DNA of 64,000 bases from Gp6-AA40 sp036274155 (GCA_036274155.1 DASUGH010000094.1:3597-67596); one strand, 5' to 3'; numbered from the stretch's first letter, positions 35,786 through 44,372 are shown. The notes: generated by a model not told the origin, from the sequence alone. Numbers and translations: made by a program.

Positions 35786-36118
35786 CCTGAGCTCCTGATG
35801 ATTCATCACATTGTTGGCGACACCGCGAGACGGGTCATCGCTGGCGGGCGCCGACTCCGCATGCCGGGAATGCGCCCGCGGCTCGTACGCTTCGGTTCCC
35901 CGGCGACTATCAGCCACTTCGGTGCGACATCTGTCAGGCGCGCAGGACCGCTGGGGGTTCCTCGCACGTCACGGATCACACGGAAGGGAGTCGCCGCGAG
36001 GAATCGCCGCGCGCGCATTCCAGCTACGCAGTGTGCTCGGCATGCTCCGTACGGCACCCGCCAGCGATGACCCGTCTCGCCGTACGTGAAAAATGTGATG
36101 AATCATGAGCCTGAGCTC
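35786..36118. mobile_element. 315-bp palindromic element flanked by 9-bp direct repeats
   Basis: An element spans 35795-36109. Its termini are inverted repeats (CTGATGATTCATCACATT on the left; the right end read in reverse differs at one base). Inside these are a second pair of perfect 24-bp arms at 35825-35848 and 36057-36080, which begin GCGAGACGGGTCATCGCTGG. Inner sequences remain partly complementary. Both ends are bordered by the same 9 bases, CCTGAGCTC (35786-35794 and 36110-36118), as expected of a target-site duplication. It encodes no transposase. Only a few short overlapping frames are open inside it. Confidence 0.75.
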
Positions 36119-36140
36119 GGTTGCTTGCGCATAGACCACG

Positions 36141-36201
36141 CCGGCGCTTCGCGCCGGACACGAAGCTCACGAAGGAATGATAGGTCTTCGTGTGCTTCGT
36201 G
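36141..36201. terminator. Two adjacent hairpins in the intergenic region
   Basis: The first is CCGGCGC-TTC-GCGCCGG at 36141-36157. The second has 16-bp arms, CACGAAGCTCACGAAG (36159-36174) and CTTCGTGTGCTTCGTG (36186-36201), with one mismatch and an 11-nt loop. They lie just downstream of the aldolase gene's stop on the minus strand and could end its transcript. No T-run is present. Confidence 0.45.
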
Positions 36202-36250
36202 CGCGCCGCAAGCCTTCGTGGTCTCCACACTCCAGTAAACTTCGATCTCG

Positions 36251-37027
36251 CTAGCGCTCGCTCGATGCCGCACCGAGCGCTTTCTTCAACGCCCCCAGCG
36301 CGGCGAGCGCGCCCTGGCGCAGAAAGCCCTGGTCGGATGAGACGACGAACAGGCTCGCGCCCAGGCCGGAGAGGTACGCGGCTTCTCCCGGGTCGCCGGT
36401 GTAGACGCTGAGCGCCTTGCCCGACTGTCTCGCCGCCGCCGCGATCCGGTCACTGGCGTCGCGAACCGATCGATCGGACGTGCGGTCGCCGAAGGCGGCG
36501 GTCAGGTCGCCACGCCCGGCGAACAGCGCGTCGATGCCCTCGACCGCGGCGATCGCGTCTACCTGCGGCAACGCCGCGACATCCTCGATTTGCGCGATCA
36601 CCACCGTCTCGGCATCTTCGCGGTCGATGTGGTCCCAGATCGGCGTGGCCGTGTATCGCCCGGCGCGGGTGCTGGTGGCGAAGCCGCGCCCCGCTCGATA
36701 GCGGCAGGCGGCCACGAGAGCACGCGCCTGCTCGACGCTGGCAACGTGCGGCATCAGGATGCCGGTGGCACCGCCATCCAGCACCGAGAGGATGGTGTCC
36801 GGGCCGGCGACGCGCACCAGCACCGGGAGGCCTCTCGCGCACGCGATGGCGAGCGCAACGTCGGTGCTGCTGCGATCGAAGGGGGCGTGTTCCTGATCGA
36901 TGACGACGAAATCGAAGCCGGCGTCGCCGACGATCTCCACGCCATGGCCGGTCGGCGTCTTGAGGAACGTACCGACCAGCGTCTGCCGGGCAAGCAGGCG
37001 AGTGCGAAAACCTGAGGCTCGAGTCAT
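36251..37027 (-). CDS. HpcH/HpaI family aldolase
   Basis: 258 residues of the HpcH/HpaI class II pyruvate-dependent aldolase family. Characteristic parts are GTFLKTPTGHGVEIVGDAGF, FVVIDQEHAPFD with the catalytic-site His and metal-linked Glu region, GATGILMPHV, and IAAVEGIDALFAGRGDL. It should cleave or form a 2-keto-4-hydroxy acid, using a divalent metal, in the cytoplasm. It has GGGAGG 9 nt before the ATG. It starts 16 bp after the bicupin stop, so the two are co-transcribed. Members of this family finish aromatic meta-cleavage or sugar-acid degradation; which one cannot be told here. Confidence 0.88.
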   Translation of the reverse strand: MTRASGFRTRLLARQTLVGTFLKTPTGHGVEIVGDAGFDFVVIDQEHAPFDRSSTDVALAIACARGLPVLVRVAGPDTILSVLDGGATGILMPHVASVEQARALVAACRYRAGRGFATSTRAGRYTATPIWDHIDREDAETVVIAQIEDVAALPQVDAIAAVEGIDALFAGRGDLTAAFGDRTSDRSVRDASDRIAAAARQSGKALSVYTGDPGEAAYLSGLGASLFVVSSDQGFLRQGALAALGALKKALGAASSER

Positions 37028-37043
37028 CCGTCGCGTCCTCCCG

Positions 37044-37943
37044 TCAGGGCATCGGATATTCGGCCGCGTTCAGCACCCAGCCGGGCTTCTCGGAGAAATC
37101 CCGGCGCGGCGGGCAGAAGATGTCCACCAGCTGGTTGGTGCCCTTCCCCACTGCCTCCGTGGTGTGGATGGCTGGCGGCGGAATGACCGCAATCGACGGC
37201 GTACCGCACAACTCATGCTGGTCCTCGCGCCACGAGCTCTTGTCGATGCCCCATGGCCAGCGCAAGTGGTGGACGAACTCGCCGGCAACCGCGAGCGAAC
37301 CCTGCTCGAAATCGTCGTGGAAATGGGGAGACAGACGCGTGGGATCGCGCGGCCCTTCGAACGTCTCGCAGTAGTTGATCATCAGCGTGGTGCAGCGCCA
37401 GATGCGGCCGAAGCGCCCCTTCTCGGGCGGCGGGTCGAGGTCGTAGACGCGAATCCTGAAGCCTCCGACCGGATCGGGCCAGGGCTCGGCCGCGGCGACA
37501 TTGGGCTTGGGCCTGGCGTAGGACGCGTTGTTCACGCACCTGGGCAGCAGGTCGGCCGAACGTGTCGTGAAAACGCGCACGATCTGGCCCGGCGTGATCA
37601 CCCTGATGCGGGATGCGCCGGGCGGCACGAACACCAGCGAACCGCCGTCGACAGACGCGGTTTCCCTGTCTGTCGACACTTCGAACGTCGAGCCTCGATC
37701 CGGCAGCAAGATGGCATATTCGTCGGGCTGACTGTCGCGAGCCAACACTCCGCCCGGCTTCGGCTGCGTGAGGGCGATGATGAAATTCTGGCCGCGGGCA
37801 TACCAGGTACGCCCATCCGGTCCGTCATCCTGCGGCGCCTCGGCGTAGAAGCGCGCATATTCCGCGTCGCCGGACGCCGAGACGGCGCGCGCCGGCGCCG
37901 CGGACGTGTTCAGGGCCGAACGCGGATCGTTGACGTCGTACAT
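37044..37943 (-). CDS. Bicupin-fold protein of unknown reaction
   Basis: 299 residues, no signal peptide. The sequence shows two cupin-like halves. The first has DEYAILLPDRGSTFEV and GGSLVFVPPGASRIRV, with no obvious metal-binding His pair. The second has LSPHFHDDFEQGSLAVAGEF (HxHxxE-like metal site) and VIPPPAIHTTEAV. It is thus probably one functional, metal-dependent cupin and one degenerate half. GAGGAAGCAGC precedes the ATG. It is the first gene of a pair with the HpaI aldolase, so it may be a dioxygenase or isomerase in the same pathway, which is inference only. Confidence 0.7.
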   Translation of the reverse strand: MYDVNDPRSALNTSAAPARAVSASGDAEYARFYAEAPQDDGPDGRTWYARGQNFIIALTQPKPGGVLARDSQPDEYAILLPDRGSTFEVSTDRETASVDGGSLVFVPPGASRIRVITPGQIVRVFTTRSADLLPRCVNNASYARPKPNVAAAEPWPDPVGGFRIRVYDLDPPPEKGRFGRIWRCTTLMINYCETFEGPRDPTRLSPHFHDDFEQGSLAVAGEFVHHLRWPWGIDKSSWREDQHELCGTPSIAVIPPPAIHTTEAVGKGTNQLVDIFCPPRRDFSEKPGWVLNAAEYPMP

Positions 37944-37964
37944 GCTGCTTCCTCGTGATTCGAA

Positions 37965-37973
37965 AGGCTAGCA
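37965..37973 (-). promoter_or_regulatory. Possible -10 element (TGCTAGCCT) for the bicupin-aldolase pair
   Basis: Read on the minus strand this is TGCTAGCCT, about 22 nt upstream of the ATG at 37943. It matches the TGCTANNNT pattern seen elsewhere. Confidence 0.35.
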
Positions 37974-38027
37974 TCCCCGCGAAGCGCAAATCCACGAGCG
38001 GGCCGCGATAAGCTCTTGGAAACAACC

Positions 38028-38957
38028 ATGGGACACGACGGAAAAGTCATCATCACGTGCGCAGTGACCGGTGGGATCCACACGCCTTCCATGTCGAAGT
38101 ACCTCCCGGTCACCGCAGAGGAGATTGCCGACGCGGCGATTAGCGCGGCCGAGGCCGGTGCAGCCATCGTCCATCTGCACGCCCGCGATCCCGGGACGGG
38201 TGCGCCCGACCAGACCGTGGCGGCCTACGAGCCGTTCCTGAAGGTCATCAAGCAGCGCACCGACGTCGTCATCAACATCACGACCGGCGCCGGCCAGGGA
38301 ATGACGCTGGAACAACGGCTCGAGCCCGCGCGTGCCTTCGCGCCCGAAGTCGCCTCGCTCAACATGGGGTCGATGAACTTCGGCTTGTTCCCGATGCTGA
38401 ACCGCTACAAGACTTTCACGCATGACTGGGAGAGGAAGGCACTCGAGGCCTCCCGCGACGTTGTCTTCCGGAACACGTTTGCGGACATCGAGCATGCGCT
38501 GGCCACGCTCAGTGAGTTGGACATTCGATTCGAGTTCGAGTGCTACGACACCGGGCATCTCTACAATCTGCGCCATTTCCTCGACCGCGGCCTCGTCACG
38601 CCGCCGCTGTTCATCCAGACGGTGTTTGGCATCCTGGGCGGCATCGGCACGCATCCCGAGGACGTCATGCACATGCGGCGCACCGCCGACCGGCTGTTCG
38701 GCGGCCAGTATCAGTGGTCGGCACTCGGGGCCGGGCGCAACCAGATGCCCATCGCCGCCATGGCGGCCGCGATGGGCGGGCACGTGCGCGTCGGTCTCGA
38801 GGATTCGCTGTGGAAGGGCCGCGACCAGCTCGCCACCAATCACGATCAGGTCCGCCTGGCGCGCCAGATCGTCGAAGGGCTCGGCCTGACGATCGCCACG
38901 CCGGACGAAGCGCGCGAAATCCTGCACCTCAAGGGGAAGGACGGAACCACTATCTGA
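38028..38957 (+). CDS. 3-keto-5-aminohexanoate cleavage family (BKACE) enzyme
   Basis: 309 residues from the ATG at 38028; a TTG 12 nt earlier is also in frame. BKACE enzymes are zinc-dependent and transfer acetyl-CoA to a beta-keto acid to give acetoacetate and a new acyl-CoA. The zinc and substrate motifs are in place: IITCAVTGG near the start, IVHLHARDPGTG with the two zinc His residues, FEFECYDTGH, and VGLEDSLW with the third zinc-ligand Glu. The substrate of individual members varies widely and cannot be predicted here. It is divergent from the bicupin gene and sits within the candidate catabolic region. Confidence 0.9.
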   Translation: MGHDGKVIITCAVTGGIHTPSMSKYLPVTAEEIADAAISAAEAGAAIVHLHARDPGTGAPDQTVAAYEPFLKVIKQRTDVVINITTGAGQGMTLEQRLEPARAFAPEVASLNMGSMNFGLFPMLNRYKTFTHDWERKALEASRDVVFRNTFADIEHALATLSELDIRFEFECYDTGHLYNLRHFLDRGLVTPPLFIQTVFGILGGIGTHPEDVMHMRRTADRLFGGQYQWSALGAGRNQMPIAAMAAAMGGHVRVGLEDSLWKGRDQLATNHDQVRLARQIVEGLGLTIATPDEAREILHLKGKDGTTI

Positions 38958-38970
38958 CGACGCCCTGCAC

Positions 38971-40068
38971 CTATCGCCTGTCGAGGCCGTGTTCGGCGAG
39001 GAACTTCGAGAGCAGGTCCGCCACGGCCACGTTGTTCATGTCGGCGAACGGAATGTGCGTATTGCCCTTGAGGCCGGCGTCGGGCAGCATCAGTACCTGC
39101 GCCTTGCCGCCGTACTTGTTGATCTTTTCGGCGAACAGCTTCGACAGTCTGAGGCTGTTGCTGGAGTTGGCCGACTTGTCGACGTTGTCGCCCCAGACCA
39201 TCTGCATGGGAACCTTCGTCAGCTTCTTGAACTCCTCGAGCGGTACCTCGATCGGACCGAAGCCTCCGACCGGTCCTCCCGGACCTTCACCCTGCGGATA
39301 GACGTAGCCGACGTTCTCGTACATGACGATGGCGGCCACGTTGTTCGTCTTGAGCGCGGTCAGGATGGCACGCATGCCGCCAGCGGAGTTGGTGAGTGCC
39401 ACGCTCGGACCGATCTTGTCCATCAGCTGTGCCGCGGCGTCCGACTGCAGCTGCGCGTTCTCGACCGTGTCGAACTCGAGGTAGCGAGCTCGTGAGGCCT
39501 GGTTCCACGCCTCGGGGTCTTTGGTCGGGAACTGCACGCCCTCGAACCAGTTCGGGTACTGCGCGCCGAAACGCCAGGCGGTGAAGTTTCCCTGATCCCG
39601 GCCGGTGGCTGCTGTGTAGGTGTGCCCCGTGCAACCCCAGTTCGCGCGACCGACGTGCGGGCCATCCCAGATGTAGACCGGGTAGCCGCGGCGCAGGAAG
39701 ATGCTCTGGAAGCCCTCGCCGCCGTCCCAGCGATTCAGCCATGCCGTTGCCGCAGCGCTGTGCCACATCACGAGGTTGATCCGGCGCGGGTTCACCGGAA
39801 TCTCGTACTCGACGTAGCCGTGGTCGCAGTGCAGCGATCGCGAACCGGCGTCGCCGAGAATCTTCCCCCCCACGGCGAAGGAGCCCTGCTTCTGGATGGT
39901 GATCGGTGCACTCGCCGCCGGCCGTTGCCCCTGCGACGCCAGGTAGCCGGTCGTGAGGACGGTCATCGCACAGGCCGCCGCGAGTCCCGCGAGCACACGC
40001 GCTCGGCGGCGTCCGGCTGACGTTCCCAGGAGCCTGTCCTGCTCAAAGCGGTTCTTCACATCGCGCAT
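38971..40068 (-). CDS. Exported alpha/beta hydrolase with atypical nucleophile elbow
   Basis: About 365 residues from the ATG at 40068; an upstream in-frame extension overlaps the next gene and lacks a signal. A hydrophobic export segment (LAGLAAACAMTVLTTGYLA) follows a basic N-terminus. The hydrolase core has NLVMWHSAAATAWLNRWDGG and YPVYIWDGPHVGRANWG. The probable nucleophile is the Ser in ALTNSAGGMRAI, where the usual first Gly of GxSxG is Thr. A late His occurs in KGNTHIPFADMNN. A His- and Trp-rich central loop may shape the pocket. It follows the exported DUF6282 gene by 47 bp on the same strand and converges with the BKACE gene. Confidence 0.75.
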   Translation of the reverse strand: MRDVKNRFEQDRLLGTSAGRRRARVLAGLAAACAMTVLTTGYLASQGQRPAASAPITIQKQGSFAVGGKILGDAGSRSLHCDHGYVEYEIPVNPRRINLVMWHSAAATAWLNRWDGGEGFQSIFLRRGYPVYIWDGPHVGRANWGCTGHTYTAATGRDQGNFTAWRFGAQYPNWFEGVQFPTKDPEAWNQASRARYLEFDTVENAQLQSDAAAQLMDKIGPSVALTNSAGGMRAILTALKTNNVAAIVMYENVGYVYPQGEGPGGPVGGFGPIEVPLEEFKKLTKVPMQMVWGDNVDKSANSSNSLRLSKLFAEKINKYGGKAQVLMLPDAGLKGNTHIPFADMNNVAVADLLSKFLAEHGLDRR

Positions 40069-40115
40069 GATTTGCCCCACGAAAACCACCCTTCGCCGCT
40101 GGCCGGTTTGCCGCG

Positions 40116-41138
40116 CTATGGAAGGACAGGCAGACCGACCAGCCGGGCGGGTGTGTCCTTGAAGATCCATTTCAGGTCCTGTTCGGTGAATCCGGCGCTG
40201 CGGAGCGCTTTGGCAGCCATCGCCAACGCGTCAGGATGGTTGGGAGTGCCGACCAGCCCGCTATCGCTGCCAACGAATACGTTTCGCGTGCCCAGCGTCT
40301 TGATGACGTCGATCGCACGCGTCCGTGCGGCCGCCGACCCGTTCAGGGTGTTCGCGGTGATCTCGATGGCGCCGCCGAGCTTGACCGCTTCCTGCATCTG
40401 CGCCACGGACATATCCGTGAACTGCGGCCCGAGCAGCGGGTGGGTCACGATGATTCTGGTGATGCCGCGCTGTTTGGCTTCGGCCATGATCATGAGCACC
40501 TCTTCAGGCGTCACGTGGCCCGTGGCCAGTGTGAGATTGCGCTCCTTGATCAGGTCGAGCACCTCGAAGACCTCTGGAATCAGCTTCCCGCTGCGTGACA
40601 CGATCGCCTTGGTCCGCGTCTCCTTGTAGTAGTCGACCTCGTGTTCGGAATCGTGGGTCGGCATCCAGACGATCCGTCCCCACGCACCTTCCACGTCGGA
40701 CATGTAGCGGACCGCCATCGGATTCACACCGCCGACCGGCGTATCGAGCGTCACGCTCCCGAAGACCTCGATGCCCTGTGCGCCGTATTTGCGAATCAGC
40801 TGCGCGAGCCCGGCCGATTCGGTCCAGTGGTTCTTGAGGACGACGCCGCGCATGCCCCGTTCCTTGGCGAGCTTGACGATCTCGAACGCGTCCCACTGTC
40901 TGGCGTAGGCGTCGGGACCGAAATGCGCATGCAGGTCGATTGCGCCGGTGAGCGCCGGATCCGTGAGCTTCTGATCGACCGACGGCTTGGCGCTTCGGGT
41001 TTTATAGGGTTCCCAGTGCGCCCTGGGGGATGTCTGCGCCAGAAGCGGCCCCCATCCGTAGTGCACGCCGACTGCGGCGGCCGTCAACGCCGCACACGAC
41101 ACACCGATCAGAACTCGCCTGGTTCTCAACGTCGCCAT
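40116..41138 (-). CDS. DUF6282 amidohydrolase-like protein, exported
   Basis: 340 residues from the ATG at 41138, which has GGGGAG 8 nt upstream; a GTG 9 nt earlier is also possible. A signal-like segment (VLIGVSCAALTAAAVGVHYG) precedes the catalytic fold. Metal-site motifs correspond one-to-one to the cytosolic paralogue: DLHAHFGPD, LKNHWTES, ATGHVTPEE, VTHPLL and GSDSGL. It also shares GGVNPMAVRYM and GRIVWMPT with the family. It is probably periplasmic or membrane-anchored. It lies between the multi-SnoaL gene (82-bp gap) and the exported hydrolase (47-bp gap), forming a likely operon of exported enzymes. Confidence 0.8.
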   Translation of the reverse strand: MATLRTRRVLIGVSCAALTAAAVGVHYGWGPLLAQTSPRAHWEPYKTRSAKPSVDQKLTDPALTGAIDLHAHFGPDAYARQWDAFEIVKLAKERGMRGVVLKNHWTESAGLAQLIRKYGAQGIEVFGSVTLDTPVGGVNPMAVRYMSDVEGAWGRIVWMPTHDSEHEVDYYKETRTKAIVSRSGKLIPEVFEVLDLIKERNLTLATGHVTPEEVLMIMAEAKQRGITRIIVTHPLLGPQFTDMSVAQMQEAVKLGGAIEITANTLNGSAAARTRAIDVIKTLGTRNVFVGSDSGLVGTPNHPDALAMAAKALRSAGFTEQDLKWIFKDTPARLVGLPVLP

Positions 41139-41220
41139 GTCAACCACTCCCCGCAGCCGTTGCGGCGGGTCCGGAAAGGAGCGCGCCGGTGACGCGCCCC
41201 GGAGAGAAACTGCCGTCCGT

Positions 41221-43395
41221 TCAGGACGGCGGCAGCAGGTAGCCGTGGTTCTTCATACTGGTCTCGGGGAACTGGATGCACGGTACGCAATCGGGCCAGT
41301 AGTGTTCGGGCTGACGTCCGCTGACCGGGTTCTTGTAGTGGAACCACATCGGCAGGATTCCGGGCCACGTGATCGTCTCCCCGGTACCGCCGCGGAAGCC
41401 GCGCTCGCGTTCGCCCAGCACGGTGAGAGGAATGTCGGGCGGATAGGCGTTCGCCTGCCCTCGCCCCGGCGCCGGTCCCTGACCCACTCCCGCTGCCGGT
41501 GCGGCGCCCCGGCCGCGTGGCGCCGTTGTCGCGCCTGCCGGCGACCAGCCACCTTCGTACGCCGACGAGTAGTAGTGCTCATCGATCGTGACGCTCCACA
41601 ACCTCCAGATGCCGTCTTCGAGCACGACCTGATCGTGATACATCCCGCCGCCGATGCCCGACGAGCGCGTGCGGCTCGAGCCCGGCTGGAGGAGACGCGA
41701 CCGGACGGACGCGGAGCGCCCATCGCTCGCCACGAGGATCACCGGTTGCGTGCGCCAGTGCAGCGGCAGCGTCGTCCGTGGCCGCGACCCGGGCGGCGGC
41801 GACGTGGCATCGCGCTCGATGATGCGCTGCCGCCCCACGTAGAAGCCGCTGAACGGCACTTCCTTGTTGCCCTTGACGGCAAACAGCTTACCGAGCTGCC
41901 CGTAGTCGAGATCGTCGAGGTAGTCGCCGTAAGCCGACGACATGTTCTCGGCGCCATCCCAGGCTTTCGAGACGGCGAGCTTCCGCTCGGCCTCGGTGAT
42001 GCGGGCATTCAGGTCGCCTGACGGCGCGGCAGGCCTGGTGACCTGTGGCGCCTTCAGCAGACGCTCCTGGCCCACAGTCTTCATGCCCGCGGGCAGGCTC
42101 ACCGGCTTGCCCGTGGCCGGGTTCGGTGCGAAGAACACAGGAACGGCGCCGGGTGTCATCACATCTGACGCCGGCATCGGCCGGTCGGGCGCGTGCTCCC
42201 TGGCGGGCGGCGGATCGACGACCTGGCTTCTGGCCCAACCCTGCGTCTTCTCGGTCTTCATCAGCGGGAAGATCCGCATCTCACGAATGCGCCAGATGTC
42301 GTTCTGCTTGACATAGCGGTTCTCGAAGATCGCCAGCGTGTAGAACGCCGTTCCCTTCTCGGCGTCGCCGACCAGACCGAACTCGAGGCCGCGCCCCCGC
42401 GCCTCCAGTCCACCCGGCTCGATGGCCACCGCCATGTCGAGTTGCATGAGCTCGTTCAGCTGGCCGTTCTTCAACCCTGCCGGACCGCTGCGCTCGAGCG
42501 CGCGGCGGATGCTCCCGGGGCCGTCATACACCCCCACGTTGGCGATGGCGAGCGCGCCATCGGCGGTGAACAGGTCCGTGACGTCGTCCCACATCTTCCG
42601 GTCCATGTAGTAACCGTAAGCGTTCTGCAGGTTGCGGACCTTGTCCTCGTCGTTCATCGCCAGGATGCGCTGTTCGAGCGCCGCCAGCGCGGTGGCCGGG
42701 TCCATCTTCGGATCCACCGGCGGCACCGCCGAGGCGGACAGCTCGGGAAGGGGAATTCCGGCCTCGTCCGGCGTGAAGTGGTACGGGACGATCTTCTGGT
42801 CCTCGTCGACGTTCCGCCAGCCGGTCGCGTAGGGGCCGGCGAACATCGGGTTGTAGCGCATGCGCGCGATCTTCCACACTCCGCCCTCGCGCACGTACTC
42901 GTTCTCGAAAATGCCGCCCGCCCACTCGGCCTTCACACCGTATTGGCCGGTCATCGAGAACTCCCACCAGCGGCCCTTCGCCCGCTGGCCGTCGGCGGAC
43001 ACGTTGATGAGCGGCCGCAGGACCATCTGCGTATGCAGGCCGCCGGTCTTGAGGCCGTGCGTCCCCTCGCCGAACGTGTTCAGGAAGTAGCTCTGGATCG
43101 CCTGACGCCCTTGCTCGTTGCCGTTGCCGTACGACAGCTGGGCATTGTCGGCGAAGAGCGCCGCCATCTCGGTCCACAGTCCGAACTGCGAGTACTGCGC
43201 GTACGTCTCCTGCAGCCTCTTGACGGCGCGCACCGATTCGGCACGTTCGACATTGAGCGCCAGCCGCTGCACGCGTGCGGCAGCACTCGTGGCCGGGCTC
43301 TGGTCGCCGGCGCTGACCACCTGCAGCGCGCCGAGCGCCACGATCAGCGCCAGCCCGCTCGCGGTCAGCCGGCGTCGCGAAAGCACATTGGTCAT
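41221..43395 (-). CDS. Exported protein with three SnoaL-like (NTF2 superfamily) domains
   Basis: 724 residues from the ATG at 43395 with GAGAGG upstream; the signal peptide is LTASGLALIVALGALQVVSA. Three domains are visible. The first begins ESVRAVKRLQETYAQYSQFG, the second DEDKVRNLQNAYGYYMDRKM, and the third WDGAENMSSAYGDYLDDLDY. A Gly/Pro/Arg-rich linker (GRGAAPAAGVGQGPAPGRGQ) separates the third domain from a conserved C-terminal segment: RGGTGETITWPGILPMWFHY and a CVPC motif. SnoaL-like folds include cyclases, hydratases and isomerases; no catalytic residue can be assigned. The protein at 23735 is a shorter paralogue. It heads the operon with DUF6282 and the hydrolase. Confidence 0.78.
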   Translation of the reverse strand: MTNVLSRRRLTASGLALIVALGALQVVSAGDQSPATSAAARVQRLALNVERAESVRAVKRLQETYAQYSQFGLWTEMAALFADNAQLSYGNGNEQGRQAIQSYFLNTFGEGTHGLKTGGLHTQMVLRPLINVSADGQRAKGRWWEFSMTGQYGVKAEWAGGIFENEYVREGGVWKIARMRYNPMFAGPYATGWRNVDEDQKIVPYHFTPDEAGIPLPELSASAVPPVDPKMDPATALAALEQRILAMNDEDKVRNLQNAYGYYMDRKMWDDVTDLFTADGALAIANVGVYDGPGSIRRALERSGPAGLKNGQLNELMQLDMAVAIEPGGLEARGRGLEFGLVGDAEKGTAFYTLAIFENRYVKQNDIWRIREMRIFPLMKTEKTQGWARSQVVDPPPAREHAPDRPMPASDVMTPGAVPVFFAPNPATGKPVSLPAGMKTVGQERLLKAPQVTRPAAPSGDLNARITEAERKLAVSKAWDGAENMSSAYGDYLDDLDYGQLGKLFAVKGNKEVPFSGFYVGRQRIIERDATSPPPGSRPRTTLPLHWRTQPVILVASDGRSASVRSRLLQPGSSRTRSSGIGGGMYHDQVVLEDGIWRLWSVTIDEHYYSSAYEGGWSPAGATTAPRGRGAAPAAGVGQGPAPGRGQANAYPPDIPLTVLGERERGFRGGTGETITWPGILPMWFHYKNPVSGRQPEHYWPDCVPCIQFPETSMKNHGYLLPPS

Positions 43396-43497
43396 AAGGC
43401 CTCTCACCGGTTACAAGCGCCCATACGCGCGATTCAGGAGAATATGACGGAGCCACCCGGCAGGCCATACCTCGATTTGGGCAGGTTCCCGCTCCAG

Positions 43498-43688
43498 ACC
43501 CAGAGCTCACTGGTGTTGAGGATGCGAATCCCTGTGGAGACGACCGACCAGGCTCGCCTGACCGCTCGAGAAGGCTGGGGGGATCAGCGAGCTCACGGAG
43601 CTCGCGTCCAGCGGTCCTCGACGCCCTCGCAGCGCGGTCCGGTCGCCGGAACCGGGATTCGCATCCTCAACACCAGTGAGCTCTGGGT
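43498..43688 (+). mobile_element. 191-bp MITE-like element, copy B
   Basis: The two termini are perfect 35-bp inverted repeats starting ACCCAGAGCTCACTGG. The centre contains a smaller palindrome (GCGAGCTCAC/GGAGCTCGC). It is the inverted, near-identical partner of 12441-12631 and has exactly the same length. It lies between the SnoaL-operon start and the response-regulator stop. It encodes no transposase, so mobility would depend on an enzyme elsewhere in the genome. Confidence 0.8.
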
Positions 43689-43727
43689 GCAGGCCTTCCA
43701 GCCCCCGCCGCGTCGCGGAACAGCCTC

Positions 43728-44354
43728 CTACCGTATGTGAATGATCCCCCGGCGCAAGGCAATCGGGATGACCGCCGCGCGGTCGTTGACATTCAGCTTC
43801 GCGAGGATGTTCTTGACGTGAACCTTGGTGGTTTCCTCGCTGATTCCGAGGGCGACGGCAATCTCCTTGTTGCGCAGCCCTTGCGCAATCAGCCTCACCA
43901 CCTCGACCTCCCGCGGCGTCAGCGACGGCTTCGTCTTCCGCGCCTCGAGCAAGGCGGCGACGTTGGATGGCATCGGCCGGCCGCCGCTGTTGACGTCGCG
44001 GATCACGCGCACGAGATCCTCGGCCAGCGTCTCTTTCAGCAGGTAGGTCGCCGCTCCCGCTTCGAGCGCCTGACAGATGTCCTCGTCCCCGCTGTACATC
44101 GTCAGCACGACGATGCGGGCATCCGGCGTCTCACTGCAGATCTCCTGGATGGCTTCGATTCCGCTCATGGTCGGCAGCTGCAGATCCATCAGGGTGACGT
44201 CGGGACGCAGCTGCCGGAAAAGCTCCACCGACTGCTCACCGCTCGTCGCCGAGCCCACCACTTTCATGTCGCCCTGACGATCGATCAGCAGCGACAAGCC
44301 GTCCAGGACGACGCGGTGATCGTCCACACAGAGAATGCGGATCTTCGAGGCCAT
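43728..44354 (-). CDS. NarL/LuxR-type response regulator
   Basis: 208 residues. The receiver domain has the acidic pair DD at residues 11-12, phospho-acceptor Asp57 in VTLMDLQLP, a Thr in VVLTMY and Lys107 in LLKE, so it should be phosphorylated normally. The C-terminal LuxR-type helix-turn-helix reads SLTPREVEVVRLIAQGLRN, then KEIAVALGISEETTKVHVKN. It is a DNA-binding transcription regulator. It begins 18 bp after the histidine kinase stop on the same strand, so the two form a two-component pair. A NarL-like palindrome lies upstream of the divergent receptor gene at 47643. Confidence 0.94.
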   Translation of the reverse strand: MASKIRILCVDDHRVVLDGLSLLIDRQGDMKVVGSATSGEQSVELFRQLRPDVTLMDLQLPTMSGIEAIQEICSETPDARIVVLTMYSGDEDICQALEAGAATYLLKETLAEDLVRVIRDVNSGGRPMPSNVAALLEARKTKPSLTPREVEVVRLIAQGLRNKEIAVALGISEETTKVHVKNILAKLNVNDRAAVIPIALRRGIIHIR

Positions 44355-44372
44355 GGGTGATGGATGGGTCCT

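Noticed and set aside
35798..36070. Short protein-coding gene inside the palindromic element
   Set aside because: Frames on both strands begin with the same residues (TARRVIAGG) because the two arms are inverted copies. This is a consequence of the palindrome rather than a gene.
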